6,123 bases of DNA, from NCBI GenBank assembly GCA_003695505.1, contig RFIY01000312.1, positions 1-6,123 of the forward strand, in the 5' to 3' direction. A model generated the notes under the pieces. The model was not told the DNA's origin. It ran no database searches and saw nothing but the letters and a program-made list of their open reading frames with translations. Position numbers and translations under genes: made by a program. Source of the DNA: Candidatus Dadabacteria bacterium. GTDB lineage: Bacteria > J088. Of this stretch, positions 6,040 to 6,123 are shown one piece after another. Within the stretch, counting starts at the first letter, position 1; each line of letters starts with the position of its first letter.

Positions 6040-6123
6040 TCATCGTTCCTCCTGATCTGGATCTGGACAGAGAGAATCCTTCAGACCGTTGTCGGTAGTC
6101 AAGCATTCGCCGTCGTTGCGGCA
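6040..6123 (-). CDS. Possible C-terminal end of a minus-strand gene entering from the right
   Basis: From the window edge an open frame of 27 residues runs to a TGA at 6042-6040. It reads CRNDGECL near the edge and ends SLCPDPDQEER, so it is hydrophilic and contains three cysteines. The codons look ordinary, but their GC bias at third positions is only moderate and the stretch is too short to be sure. On minus, a GC-rich self-complementary stretch followed by four Ts lies around 6002-6018 and might act as a weak terminator. If real, this gene converges with the exported-protein gene. Bases 5956-6039 between them hold nothing I can support as a gene. No family can be named. Confidence 0.3.
   Translation of the reverse strand, partial: CRNDGECLTTDNGLKDSLCPDPDQEER

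Noticed and set aside
6052-6065. A second FNR-like site, CTGATCTGGATCTG
   Set aside because: It shares the TGATCTGGATC core with the real site, but the right arm is ATCTG instead of ATCAA and the left arm starts with C, so it does not meet the consensus.

Overview
The window is GC-rich, densely coded bacterial chromosome. Codon use, gene types and an FNR/Anr-type operator suggest a proteobacterium, most likely a gammaproteobacterium. That assignment is inference; there is no rRNA or other strong taxonomic marker. I see no tRNA, rRNA, CRISPR array, insertion sequence or phage gene.

Left part (1-2667, minus strand): an apparent operon read right to left. It begins with a membrane-anchored M48 zinc metallopeptidase that carries an extra C-terminal region with two TerB-like modules (724-2667). 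Its stop overlaps, as ATGA, the start of a HIT-family (HinT-like) nucleotide hydrolase (380-727). After 37 bases comes a polytopic ZIP-like membrane protein (1-342), cut off by the window edge.

Middle (2668-3829): a 90-base divergent spacer separates the peptidase from lgt (2758-3639, plus), which encodes prolipoprotein diacylglyceryl transferase with its catalytic residues intact and a basic C-terminal tail. The next 190 bases hold no gene. They contain a weak hairpin just after lgt and a perfect FNR/Anr half-site palindrome, TTGAT-CTGG-ATCAA (3750-3763), about 67 bases before the next start codon.

Right part (3830-5955, plus): a two-gene, translationally coupled unit that is the most interesting content. 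The first gene encodes a 537-residue fusion: a six-helix cytochrome b core with all four haem-ligand histidines, then a two-[4Fe-4S] ferredoxin module, then an MvhD/FrhD-like hydrogenase iron-sulfur (delta) module. Predicted topology puts the Fe-S part in the cytoplasm. The second gene overlaps it by ATGA and encodes a small exported protein with four cysteines. Together with the FNR site this looks like an oxygen-regulated module moving electrons between a cytoplasmic low-potential carrier and the quinone pool. The electron donor, direction and physiological role cannot be read from the window.

Right edge (5956-6123): 84 bases without a convincing gene, then a possible minus-strand C-terminus of 27 residues (6040-6123).
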